DNA from: Clostridiales bacterium
Lineage (GTDB): Bacteria; Bacillota; Clostridia; Oscillospirales; Oscillospiraceae
DNA: 64,000 bases
Assembly: GCA_025757645.1 (NCBI GenBank)
Contig: CP107216.1
Location: 124,001 to 188,000, forward strand
Direction of reading: 5' to 3'
Shown: piece after piece, positions 57,363-64,000 of the stretch
Numbering within the stretch: the first letter of the stretch is position 1
Layout of the letters: each line of letters starts with the position of its first letter
Position numbers and translations under genes: made by a program
Notes under the pieces: model-generated
Seen by the model: the letters and a program-made list of their open reading frames with translations, nothing else
Told to the model about the DNA's origin: nothing
Database searches by the model: none

Positions 57363-58307
57363 TCAGAACCCGATGCCGAGGTCGATGCTGCGGTCGTGCT
57401 CGTCGGCGAGCTTCTGCGCCGCGTTGTAGCCCATGCCCTTCTGGCGGTTGTTCATGGCGGCGAGCTCGAGGATGACCGCGAGGTTGCGTCCCGGCCCGAC
57501 CGGGATCGTCACGCACGGCACGCGCACGTTGAGGATCTCGCAGTATTCCGTCGTCAGGCCCAGCCGGTCATAGGCCCGGCCGTCCTCCCACGGCTCGAGC
57601 TGCACGACGAGATCCACGCGCGTCTCGGGCTTGACCGCGCCGACGCCGTAGATCTGCCGCGCGTCGATCACGCCGATGCCGCGCAGCTCCATGTAGTAGC
57701 GGATCATCTCGGGCGCGGAGCCCATGAGCGTCGTGCGGTTGATGCGCTTGATCTCCACGGCGTCGTCCGCGACGAGGCGGTGGCCGCGCTTGATGAGCTC
57801 GAGCGCCGTCTCGCTCTTGCCCACGCCGCTATCGCCCGTGATGAGCACGCCCTCGCCGAACACCTCGACGAGCACGCCGTGCTGCGTCAGACGCGGGGCG
57901 AGATAGCTCGAGAGCGCGGCGATGAGGTCGGCCATGAACTCCGACGTGTCCTTGCGCACGAGAAAGAGGTTGCGGTCGTACTTTTCGGCCATCTCCAGAC
58001 ACTCGGGAAACGGATCCATCCCGTGGCAGATGACGAGGCCGATGATGTTGTAGCGCATGAACTGCTCAAAGCGTTCGCGCCGCTGGTCGGGGGTCAGCGT
58101 CTCGAGATACGTGCTCTCGACGCGGCCGATGATCTGCATCCGTTCGGGGTCGAAGTAGTTGTAAAACCCGGCGAGCTGCAGCCCCGGGCGGTTGACGTCG
58201 GCGGTGCGGATCTCGCGCGTGGCGTAGTCCTGGGCCGCGTGCAGGACGGTCAGCCCCTGCTCGGCAGCGATCTTTTGCAGCGCGACGGTATAATGCGGTG
58301 CGCCCAT
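57363..58307 (-). CDS. hprK: HPr kinase/phosphorylase
   Basis: The 314-residue bifunctional enzyme phosphorylates or dephosphorylates Ser46 of HPr and so controls carbon catabolite repression. The P-loop is in ITGDSGVGKSETALELI, and the family signature continues with KRGHRLVADDAVEIKRI. The second signature is ELRGIGVIDARQIYGVGAV. It is the first gene of the hprK-murB-rapZ-whiA-dnaE operon. GGAGG lies 8 bases upstream of the ATG. Confidence 0.97.
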   Translation of the reverse strand: MGAPHYTVALQKIAAEQGLTVLHAAQDYATREIRTADVNRPGLQLAGFYNYFDPERMQIIGRVESTYLETLTPDQRRERFEQFMRYNIIGLVICHGMDPFPECLEMAEKYDRNLFLVRKDTSEFMADLIAALSSYLAPRLTQHGVLVEVFGEGVLITGDSGVGKSETALELIKRGHRLVADDAVEIKRINRTTLMGSAPEMIRYYMELRGIGVIDARQIYGVGAVKPETRVDLVVQLEPWEDGRAYDRLGLTTEYCEILNVRVPCVTIPVGPGRNLAVILELAAMNNRQKGMGYNAAQKLADEHDRSIDLGIGF

Positions 58308-58391
58308 CGTGCGCGCCTCCTTTCCGGTAAAGCCGCCGGTGCGGCGGCGAAGTTGTTTCGTCCGGGCGGAGCACCTGCTCCCCCGCTTCCC

Positions 58392-58420
58392 ATTGTACCC
58401 AAAGCGGCGGCGTTTGGCAA
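58392..58420 (-). promoter_or_regulatory. Promoter of the hprK-dnaE operon
   Basis: On the minus strand TTGCCA (58415-58420), a 17-bp spacer and TACAAT (58392-58397) lie 85 bp before hprK. Confidence 0.7.
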
Positions 58421-58492
58421 CGGCTTTTGCAGCGTGCCAGGCATTTTTTCCGGCCGCGGAACGGAAAATGCGCAGAAAATGTGAAAATCATC

Positions 58493-58521
58493 TTGCAATC
58501 GGCCGGGGTTTCTGCTATTAT
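58493..58521 (+). promoter_or_regulatory. Promoter of rpmB
   Basis: TTGCAA (58493-58498), a 17-bp spacer and TATTAT (58516-58521) lie 46 bp before the rpmB start. Confidence 0.75.
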
Positions 58522-58567
58522 GAGAAAGCTGTTCTCGCAGACAATAGAGAAGGAGGTGCTTCAACCA

Positions 58568-58756
58568 ATGGCAAAATGTCAGTTTTGCGACAAGGGCTTG
58601 AGCTTCGGCATCAAAGTGAGCCACTCTCACCGCCGCTCGAACCGCACTTGGAAACCCAATGTGAAGCGCGTCAAGGCCATCGTGGACGGCAAACCCCAGC
58701 ACGTCTACGCATGCACCCGCTGCCTCCGCAGCGGCAAGGTCACCCGCGCTGTGTGA
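58568..58756 (+). CDS. rpmB: Ribosomal protein bL28
   Basis: The 62-residue ribosomal protein has the zinc-binding form with two Cys pairs (CQFCDKGL and CTRCLRSG) and the rRNA-binding stretch SHSHRRSNRTWKPN. GAAGGAGG lies upstream. It is a single-gene unit with its own promoter and terminator, divergent from hprK. Confidence 0.97.
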   Translation: MAKCQFCDKGLSFGIKVSHSHRRSNRTWKPNVKRVKAIVDGKPQHVYACTRCLRSGKVTRAV

Positions 58757-58777
58757 ATTGCAATGATTGCACCGAAC

Positions 58778-58805
58778 AAGGCTCGCCCGATTGGGCGAGC
58801 CTTTT
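58778..58805 (+). terminator. Terminator of rpmB
   Basis: An 11-bp stem AAGGCTCGCCC with its complement and a GATT loop is followed by TTTTT. Confidence 0.9.
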
Positions 58806-58894
58806 TCGCATATTCGGGCATTGATTTTGCAGCTTTGCGCGGGGATGCGCGCTGCTGCTTGCCAAGAGAATGGTCTCATTTCAAAGCCATTTGC

Positions 58895-58961
58895 GCCGCA
58901 GGGGAGCCCGAGGGGGCAAGGCCCGCCTCGGATGAGATCCGGCATCGCCTTTGGCAACGCC
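58895..58961 (+). repeat. Dispersed repeat A, copy 3
   Basis: The 46-bp core (GCCGCAGGGGAGCCCGAGGG ... GATCC) is followed by the hairpin GGCATCGCC-TTT-GGCAACGCC. Confidence 0.85.
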
Positions 58962-59004
58962 TTCTCCTCACGAAGCGAATGGCGCACCATCCCAAGAGCG
59001 TCTG

Positions 59005-59070
59005 AGCCGCAGGGGAGCCCGAGGGGGCAAGGCCCGCCTCGGATGAGATCCGGCATCGCCTTTGGCAATG
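59005..59070 (+). repeat. Dispersed repeat A, copy 4
   Basis: Same core and hairpin as copy 3, 110 bp later; the core is identical. The 320-bp gap between rpmB and the MATE gene is filled mostly by these two units, and no gene is seen in it. Confidence 0.85.
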
Positions 59071-59076
59071 CCCCCG

Positions 59077-60468
59077 TCACGCCTCCAGCTCCCCCGCGCC
59101 GCGGGTCACATCGTGGATCCACCTGCCGGAGCGCAGCCGCGGGAAACACAAAAAGATCTGCACGATCACATCGATCGACATGAGCGGGTACACATACCGG
59201 ATGTCGAGCTTCCACACCAGCGCCGCGAGCGCCGCCAGCGGCAGGCACACGGCGTACAGCGGCCCGACATCGCACAGCATCGCATAGCGCACGTCGCCGC
59301 CGCCGCGCAGCACGCCGACGATGTTCGTCAGGCTCACGCTCGACACCGGCTGCACGAGCATCAAGATCCCCATCATATACATCGCAATGTCGCACGCTTC
59401 GCCCTCCATGTGCATCAGCGGCAGGATGTACGGCCGCAGCAGCACATTGCGCACGAGCGCGATGATGCCCATGCACACGAATCCGACGACGAGCGCCAGA
59501 GCGTCGAGCACCCACGCCTTGCGCTGCACGCTGCCGCGGTTGCCGCGGCCGATCTCCCGCCCGATGAGCACGGCGGCCGCGCCGCCCGCGGCGAACGACG
59601 CCGGGGTCATCATGCGCTGCAGATTCCCGGCGATGGTGTAGGCCGAGAGGATGGGCGTGTTGTCCGCCATATGCCCCATGATGACCGTGTAGAGCGAAAA
59701 CGCGAGCGACCACAGGCACTCGTTGCACACGACGGGCAGGGCGTATTTGGCGAAGTCCTTTGCGATCACGCGGCCGGGGTGCAGCAGCGCGCGCGGCATG
59801 AGCGGCAGCCGGCGGCTGACGGCGGCATACACGCACAGCACCGCGACCTCGAACGCGCGGCTGATGAGCGTGGCGACGGCCGCGCCCGCGCAGCCGAGCA
59901 TGGGCGCGCCGAGCTTGCCGTAGATGAGCACCCAGTTGAGGAAGATGTTCAGCGCGCCGGACACGGTGAGCAGCACGGCGCCGAGGCGGGGATTTTCCGT
60001 GCTGCGCTGGGCGGCGATGTACACGCCGCTGATGGCGGAGAAGAAATACGAAAAGCCGACGTAGCGCGTGTACGCCGCGCCGGGCGCGACGAGGTCGGCA
60101 TTGTTGGTGAGCACGCGCATGATCTGCTCCGGGATGCAGAACGCCGTGATGGCGAGCAGGCCCGTGATCGTCGTGGACACGAACAGCGCGATGCCCATCA
60201 CGCGGTTGATGGCCTCCTGATCGCCGCGGCCGTGGTACTGCGCCACGAGCACGCTCATGCCGCTCTGCACGCCGAAGATCATCAGCTGCATGACGTAAAA
60301 CGGACTGTTGGCCATCGTCACGGCGGCGAGCGCCGTCTCGCCGAGCACGCCGACCATGAACGTGTCGGCCATGGACATGGAAAACGTCACAAAATTTTGC
60401 AAGATCATCGGGAGCATGAGCAAAACGGCCTCCCGGATGAAGGTTTTTTCCTCGCGGATGAGACGCAT
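59077..60468 (-). CDS. MATE-family efflux transporter
   Basis: The 463-residue membrane protein has twelve hydrophobic segments in two MatE halves (LMLPMILQNFVTFSMSMADT at the start; CNECLWSLAFSLYTVIMGHM opening the second half). Family members export drugs or metabolites using ion gradients. The ATG at 60468 has AAAGGAGG placed 8-9 bases upstream. The much longer open frame upstream is antisense to the tRNA and is not coding. The stop lies just after repeat A copy 4. Confidence 0.92.
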   Translation of the reverse strand: MRLIREEKTFIREAVLLMLPMILQNFVTFSMSMADTFMVGVLGETALAAVTMANSPFYVMQLMIFGVQSGMSVLVAQYHGRGDQEAINRVMGIALFVSTTITGLLAITAFCIPEQIMRVLTNNADLVAPGAAYTRYVGFSYFFSAISGVYIAAQRSTENPRLGAVLLTVSGALNIFLNWVLIYGKLGAPMLGCAGAAVATLISRAFEVAVLCVYAAVSRRLPLMPRALLHPGRVIAKDFAKYALPVVCNECLWSLAFSLYTVIMGHMADNTPILSAYTIAGNLQRMMTPASFAAGGAAAVLIGREIGRGNRGSVQRKAWVLDALALVVGFVCMGIIALVRNVLLRPYILPLMHMEGEACDIAMYMMGILMLVQPVSSVSLTNIVGVLRGGGDVRYAMLCDVGPLYAVCLPLAALAALVWKLDIRYVYPLMSIDVIVQIFLCFPRLRSGRWIHDVTRGAGELEA

Positions 60469-60553
60469 GGGGCTACCTCCTTTGCGCAGTCTGTTTATCA
60501 TACCATGATTTCCCGCCGCGCGCAACCGTGCGGCCCGTTTCCGCCGCCGGTCA

Positions 60554-60582
60554 TTGACACCCGCCGCCCTTTGCGCTAAAAT
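60554..60582 (+). promoter_or_regulatory. Promoter of tRNA-Arg
   Basis: TTGACA (60554-60559), a 17-bp spacer and TAAAAT (60577-60582) end 12 bp before the tRNA. Confidence 0.85.
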
Positions 60583-60593
60583 AACGCTGTTGT

Positions 60594-60670
60594 GCCCCCG
60601 TAGCTCAGTTGGATAGAGCGGCCGCCTCCTAAGCGGCAGGCCACTGGTTCGAATCCAGCCGGGGGTGCCA
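60594..60670 (+). tRNA. tRNA-Arg, anticodon CCU
   Basis: A 77-nt cloverleaf. The acceptor GCCCCCG pairs with CGGGGGT. The D arm is GCTC-AGTTGGATA-GAGC. The anticodon stem GCCGC/GCGGC has loop CTCCTAA (anticodon CCT in DNA). The T arm is ACTGG-TTCGAAT-CCAGC-like. The 3' CCA is encoded. It is followed by its own terminator. Confidence 0.95.
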
Positions 60671-60671
60671 G

Positions 60672-60706
60672 AAAAAAGGACCTTGCATATGCCAGGTCCT
60701 TTTTTG
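60672..60706 (+). terminator. Terminator of tRNA-Arg
   Basis: The stem AAAAAAGGACCT/AGGTCCTTTTTT directly follows the tRNA. Confidence 0.88.
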
Positions 60707-60864
60707 CTTTTTGTTTTATGGTATGCCCTTTGCCCAGCCCGGATCTTTGAAGATGCTGCGTCCGACGCGCTCATCGGCTGCATACCGATATCCTTTGCGC
60801 CGGACGGGCTTCCGGCAGCACTACCTGCTGGACTATGACGCCTACGACACGGTGGGCAACACGC

Positions 60865-60892
60865 AAAAAAGCACCCTCTCGGGTGCTTTTTT
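60865..60892 (-). terminator. Terminator of the etf operon
   Basis: The stem AAAAAAGCACCC/GGGTGCTTTTTT with a TCTC loop lies 16 bp beyond the etfA stop and is symmetric, so it can work on both strands. Confidence 0.9.
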
Positions 60893-60908
60893 GCATGTTT
60901 GCCCCGGC

Positions 60909-61904
60909 TCACTCGCCGAGCTTTGCGAGCATGGCCTCGCAGACCTCGTCCATGTCGCCGACGATGCCGTAGGTGCAGTAGTTGAAGATCGCCGCCTCGG
61001 GATCGGTGTTCACGGCGACGACCACGTCCGCGTCCGAAAAGCCCGTGACGTGGTTGACCGCGCCCGACACGCCGAACGACAGCAGCAGCTTCGGCTTGAC
61101 CACGGCGCCGGACTGCCCGATGACGAGCTTGAACGGCAGCACGCCGCGGTCAAACACCGGACGCGTGCAGGCGACCTTGCCGCCGAGGCGCTCGGCCAGG
61201 CGGCGGTAGCGCGGCAGGGCGTCCGCCCCCTTGATCGCGTTGCCGACGCAGACGATCACGTCCGCGTCCGCGATGTTCAGGCTCTCGTCGAGATCGTCGG
61301 CGCGGAAATCGAGAATCTCGGTGCGGATGTCCGCGACCGGGAAGTCGATGTGCTCCTCGGTGACCTCGTGCGCACGCGCGCCGCAGGGCACACACTTGAA
61401 CGTGCCCGGGCGGATCGTGCCGACCTGCGGGCGCGCCACCGGAACGGTGATGACGGCCATCATCTTGCCGCCGACAGCAGGCTCAACGAACTCGATGTCC
61501 GTCGTCTTGGGATCCCAGACGAGCTCGGTCGCGTCCGAAGTGCAGCCGGTGCCGAGGCGCGCGGCGAAGCGCGGCGCAAAGTCGCGCCCGTTGATCGTGC
61601 CGCCGACCATGACCGCCGTGGGCCGGTACTTCCGGCACAGGACGGTGAAGAGGTTGGTGTACGCATCGTTATTGAAGTAGTCATAGCCCGTGCCGGTCAC
61701 GTGGATGACCTTGTCCACGCCGCAGTCGAGCACGCGCTGCAGCTCGCCGTCCGAGATGCTGCCGACGATGACCGCGACGAGTTTCTCGCCGCTCGCATCG
61801 CAGAGCTTGCGCGTTTCCGAGCACAGCTCGAGCGAGACCGGCAGCACGCTGTCGCCGTCGCGCTCGATGAAGACCCACATGTCTTTGTAATCTGTCTTAT
61901 TCAC
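60909..61904 (-). CDS. etfA: Electron transfer flavoprotein subunit alpha
   Basis: The 331-residue subunit has an N-terminal domain (WVFIERDGDSVLPVSLELCS, VMVGGTINGRDFAPRFAARL) and the C-terminal FAD-binding signature (FKLVIGQSGAVVKPKLLLSF, then VVAVNTDPEAAIF). The start is GTG 61904 (MNKTDYKDM), as GAGGAGG lies eight bases before it; a GTG nine bases further upstream would sit on that site. No N-terminal ferredoxin domain is present, unlike LctC of Acetobacterium. It lies 13 bp after etfB. Confidence 0.95.
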   Translation of the reverse strand: MNKTDYKDMWVFIERDGDSVLPVSLELCSETRKLCDASGEKLVAVIVGSISDGELQRVLDCGVDKVIHVTGTGYDYFNNDAYTNLFTVLCRKYRPTAVMVGGTINGRDFAPRFAARLGTGCTSDATELVWDPKTTDIEFVEPAVGGKMMAVITVPVARPQVGTIRPGTFKCVPCGARAHEVTEEHIDFPVADIRTEILDFRADDLDESLNIADADVIVCVGNAIKGADALPRYRRLAERLGGKVACTRPVFDRGVLPFKLVIGQSGAVVKPKLLLSFGVSGAVNHVTGFSDADVVVAVNTDPEAAIFNYCTYGIVGDMDEVCEAMLAKLGE

Positions 61905-61917
61905 TGCCTGCACCTCC

Positions 61918-62712
61918 TCAAAGCACGTCCGCGATCCGCTCGAAGAGCCGGTCCACGTTCTTTTCCGTGCTGCCCTCGTCGATCATGCTGCCCTTCGCGC
62001 CGACCTCCGGCGGGTAGGTGCGCGGCACTTTCGTGGGCGAGCCGGGGTCGCCGATCTGCGCGGAGTCGAGCCCCGGGATGGTGGCCGCGCTGTAGACCGC
62101 AATGGGCGCGGTGCGCGAGGCCTTCCAGCGCTTCAGGTTCGGGATGCGGGGGCGGAAGTTCGCCTTCTCGACCGTGAGCAGGCAGGGATACTTCGCGCGC
62201 AGCACCTCCGTGCCGCGCTCGAGGTCGCGCTCGGCCGTGATGGTGTGCGCGGCCGTGTCCACCTCGACGATCTTCGCCGTCGAGGAGATCTGGCTCGCGC
62301 CGAAGCGCTCGGCCAGCTGCGAGCCCATCTGCCCGGTCGCGCCGTCGAGCGACTCCTTGCCGCAGAAGATGAGGTCAAACGCACCGAGCAGCTTTGCCGC
62401 GCTCGCAATGACGTAGCTCGTGGCGAGGGTGTCGGCGTTGGCAAACGCGCGGTCAGACAGCAGCACGGCGCGGTCCGCGCCCGCGGCGAGGCACTCGCGC
62501 AGCGCCTCCTTGGCCATGTCCGGCCCCATCGTGATGACGGTGACCGTGCCGCCGTGCGCCTCCTTGACGCGTACGGCCGCCTCAAGCGCGTTGGCGTCCA
62601 GCGGATTGAGGATCGCCGGCACGCCCGCGCGGATCAGGCTGCCCGTGACGGGGTCCATCTTCACGAGGTTGATGTCGGGCACCTGCTTGACGCAAACAAG
62701 AATATTCAGCAT
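61918..62712 (-). CDS. etfB: Electron transfer flavoprotein subunit beta
   Basis: The 264-residue subunit begins MLNILVCVKQVPDINLVKMD and carries the nucleotide-binding stretch CGKESLDGATGQMGSQLAER and the recognition loop ERGTEVLRAKYPCLLTVEKA. In bifurcating Etf this subunit holds the second FAD and NADH site. It starts 3 bp after the FAD-oxidase gene. Confidence 0.96.
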   Translation of the reverse strand: MLNILVCVKQVPDINLVKMDPVTGSLIRAGVPAILNPLDANALEAAVRVKEAHGGTVTVITMGPDMAKEALRECLAAGADRAVLLSDRAFANADTLATSYVIASAAKLLGAFDLIFCGKESLDGATGQMGSQLAERFGASQISSTAKIVEVDTAAHTITAERDLERGTEVLRAKYPCLLTVEKANFRPRIPNLKRWKASRTAPIAVYSAATIPGLDSAQIGDPGSPTKVPRTYPPEVGAKGSMIDEGSTEKNVDRLFERIADVL

Positions 62713-62715
62713 GCT

Positions 62716-64000
62716 TCAGCCCTCCTCCACATTGGTGCAGACCTTGCCGGGGTTGAGGATGCCCTTGGGGTCAAACACCTGCTTGATCGCCTGCATGAGC
62801 CCGAACGCCGTCTCGCCGGCGGACTCCACCAGGTACTGCTTCTTTGCGTGGCCGATGGCGTGCTCGCCGGAGACCTGCCCGCCGAACTCGATGCACTTGG
62901 CATAGCATTTGTCCATGACGGCCTTGCTGCGGCGCTTGAACTCGTCGAGCGCCATGTCGTTGGCGCAGCAGTAGATGTGCAGGTTGCCGTCGCCCGCGTG
63001 GCCGAAGTTGCGGATGGTGATGCCCTCCGCCTTGCCGGTGGCGCGGGTGTAGACGAGAAACTCCGCGATGCGGTCGACCGGCACGACGACGTCCATCTCG
63101 TCGAGCAGCTTCGTGTCCGCCTCGATGACGGTCAGGAACGCGCTGCGCGCGGCCCAGACGTCCTTTTTCAAGCCGTCGGTCCAGACGACGAGCGTGTCGT
63201 ACGCGCCGCACTGCTCGGCAAGCGCGCCGAGGCGGTCCATCTTCGCGGTCAGTTCGGCCTCGCTGTCGCCGACGAGGGTGACGAGGATGTACGCGCCCGC
63301 CTCTTTGCCGTCCACGACCGTGGGGAAGATGGTGTTGCCGGTGAATGCCGCCGAGGAATCGACGATGTCGCGCTCCATGAACTCGATCGACTGCGGGTCG
63401 AGGTTGGCCAGCTTGATCTTCGGCACGGAGGCGATGGCGGTCTCCACGTCGGCAAACGGGAGGATGAGGCTCACGTTCATTTCCGGCTTCGGGATGAGCT
63501 TGAGCGTCAGCTCCGTGATGACGCCAAGCGTGCCCTCCGAGCCGATCATCAGGTGCAGCAGGCTGTAGCCGGAGCTGGTCTTGCACACGGTCTTGCCGAG
63601 CTCCATGACTCTGCCGTCGGGCAGCACCACAGTCATGGCCAGCACATAGTCGCGCGTGACGCCGTACTTCACGGCGCGCATGCCGCCCGCGTTCGTGGAC
63701 ACGTTGCCGCCCACGGTCGCGGTCTTTTCGCCCGGGTCGGGCGGGTACATCAGGCCGTGCGTGAGCGCGTCGGCCGCGAGGTCGCACAGCAGCACGCCGG
63801 GCTGGATGTGCACGACGAGGTTGTTCATGTCATAGGAGAGGATCTTGTTCATGCGCGTCGTGCACAGCACCACGCCGCCGCACAGCGGCACGCATCCACC
63901 GACGAGGCCCGTGCCCGCGCCGCGCGGCGTGACGGGGATGTTGTTGTCATAGCACACGCGCAGAATTGCGGACACTTCCTCGGTGCTCTCGGCCTCGCAG
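62716..64000 (-). CDS. FAD-linked oxidase, D-lactate/2-hydroxyacid dehydrogenase type (5' end outside window)
   Basis: At least 427 residues are visible; the frame is open to the right edge (EAESTEEVSAILRVCYD), so the N-terminus is missing. The FAD-binding PCMH domain shows TPRGAGTGLVGGCVPLCGG and TVGGNVSTNAGGMRAVKYG. The C-terminal FAD-oxidase domain has RNFGHAGDGNLHIYCC and the end FDPKGILNPGKV. The family covers GlcD, D-lactate dehydrogenase and LctD. Clustering with etfB and etfA matches the lactate dehydrogenase/Etf complex of acetogens and butyrate producers. The hydroxyacid substrate is inferred from context. Confidence 0.92.
   Translation of the reverse strand, partial: CEAESTEEVSAILRVCYDNNIPVTPRGAGTGLVGGCVPLCGGVVLCTTRMNKILSYDMNNLVVHIQPGVLLCDLAADALTHGLMYPPDPGEKTATVGGNVSTNAGGMRAVKYGVTRDYVLAMTVVLPDGRVMELGKTVCKTSSGYSLLHLMIGSEGTLGVITELTLKLIPKPEMNVSLILPFADVETAIASVPKIKLANLDPQSIEFMERDIVDSSAAFTGNTIFPTVVDGKEAGAYILVTLVGDSEAELTAKMDRLGALAEQCGAYDTLVVWTDGLKKDVWAARSAFLTVIEADTKLLDEMDVVVPVDRIAEFLVYTRATGKAEGITIRNFGHAGDGNLHIYCCANDMALDEFKRRSKAVMDKCYAKCIEFGGQVSGEHAIGHAKKQYLVESAGETAFGLMQAIKQVFDPKGILNPGKVCTNVEEG

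Noticed and set aside
59077..60912. N-terminal extension of the MATE frame containing GWIRTSGLPLRRRPLYPTE
   Set aside because: This phrase is the well-known antisense translation of a tRNA-Arg gene; the true start is at 60468.

Overview
The window is GC-rich (roughly 65%) chromosomal DNA from an anaerobic, spore-forming Firmicute, most plausibly an Oscillospiraceae-type Clostridium. The evidence is a spo0A and spoIVB pair, an SLH-domain surface protein, a trimeric [FeFe] hydrogenase, a lactate dehydrogenase/Etf-type cluster, the hprK-murB-rapZ-whiA-dnaE block, and intergenic repeats that I recall from Ruminococcaceae/Oscillospiraceae genomes. Assignments come from reading the sequence and family memory; no database search was run.

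Left part (1-31 kb): two secreted surface proteins (the first cut by the window edge), argG-argH behind tandem ARG-box-like operators, and a glutamine-dependent NAD synthase homologue whose synthetase half has lost its ATP-binding motif. Next come fchA and a folD lacking its usual cyclohydrolase residues, a CtpE-like P-type ATPase, a cation diffusion facilitator behind a NiCo-riboswitch-like leader, an XRE regulator with a possibly leaderless mRNA, and a large membrane-anchored unknown. spo0A and spoIVB follow, separated by a SulP transporter and an amidohydrolase stump. An M14 gamma-D-glutamyl endopeptidase, a broken radical-SAM gene and the hydCBA operon complete this part.

Middle (30.3-44.8 kb): a NitT/TauT-type ABC transporter operon behind a terminator-containing leader is followed by an 11.3-kb mobile element. 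The element inserted into the hairpin terminator shared by the ABC operon and a convergent lipoprotein gene. The two halves of the hairpin now lie 11.3 kb apart, with GATGGG at both junctions. The element carries a large serine recombinase, a serine-less resolvase paralogue, TnpW, a sigma factor and HTH protein, a relaxase stump, an AbiE abortive-infection pair with a double operator, an AT-rich 615-residue PIN-like protein, and several mobile-element proteins, two of which look like products of internal deletion.

Right part (44.2-64 kb): a TRAP-TAXI transporter whose binding protein appears circularly permuted, two CNNM/HlyC-type membrane proteins, the dnaE-whiA-rapZ-murB-hprK operon, rpmB, paired repeat modules, a MATE transporter, tRNA-Arg(CCU), and an etfA-etfB-FAD oxidase operon that runs off the right edge.

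The most unusual observations are the permuted TAXI protein, the split-terminator insertion, the folD/fchA division of labour, the NAD synthase pseudoenzyme, two leader RNAs with terminators, and the AbiE plus PIN-like defence cargo.
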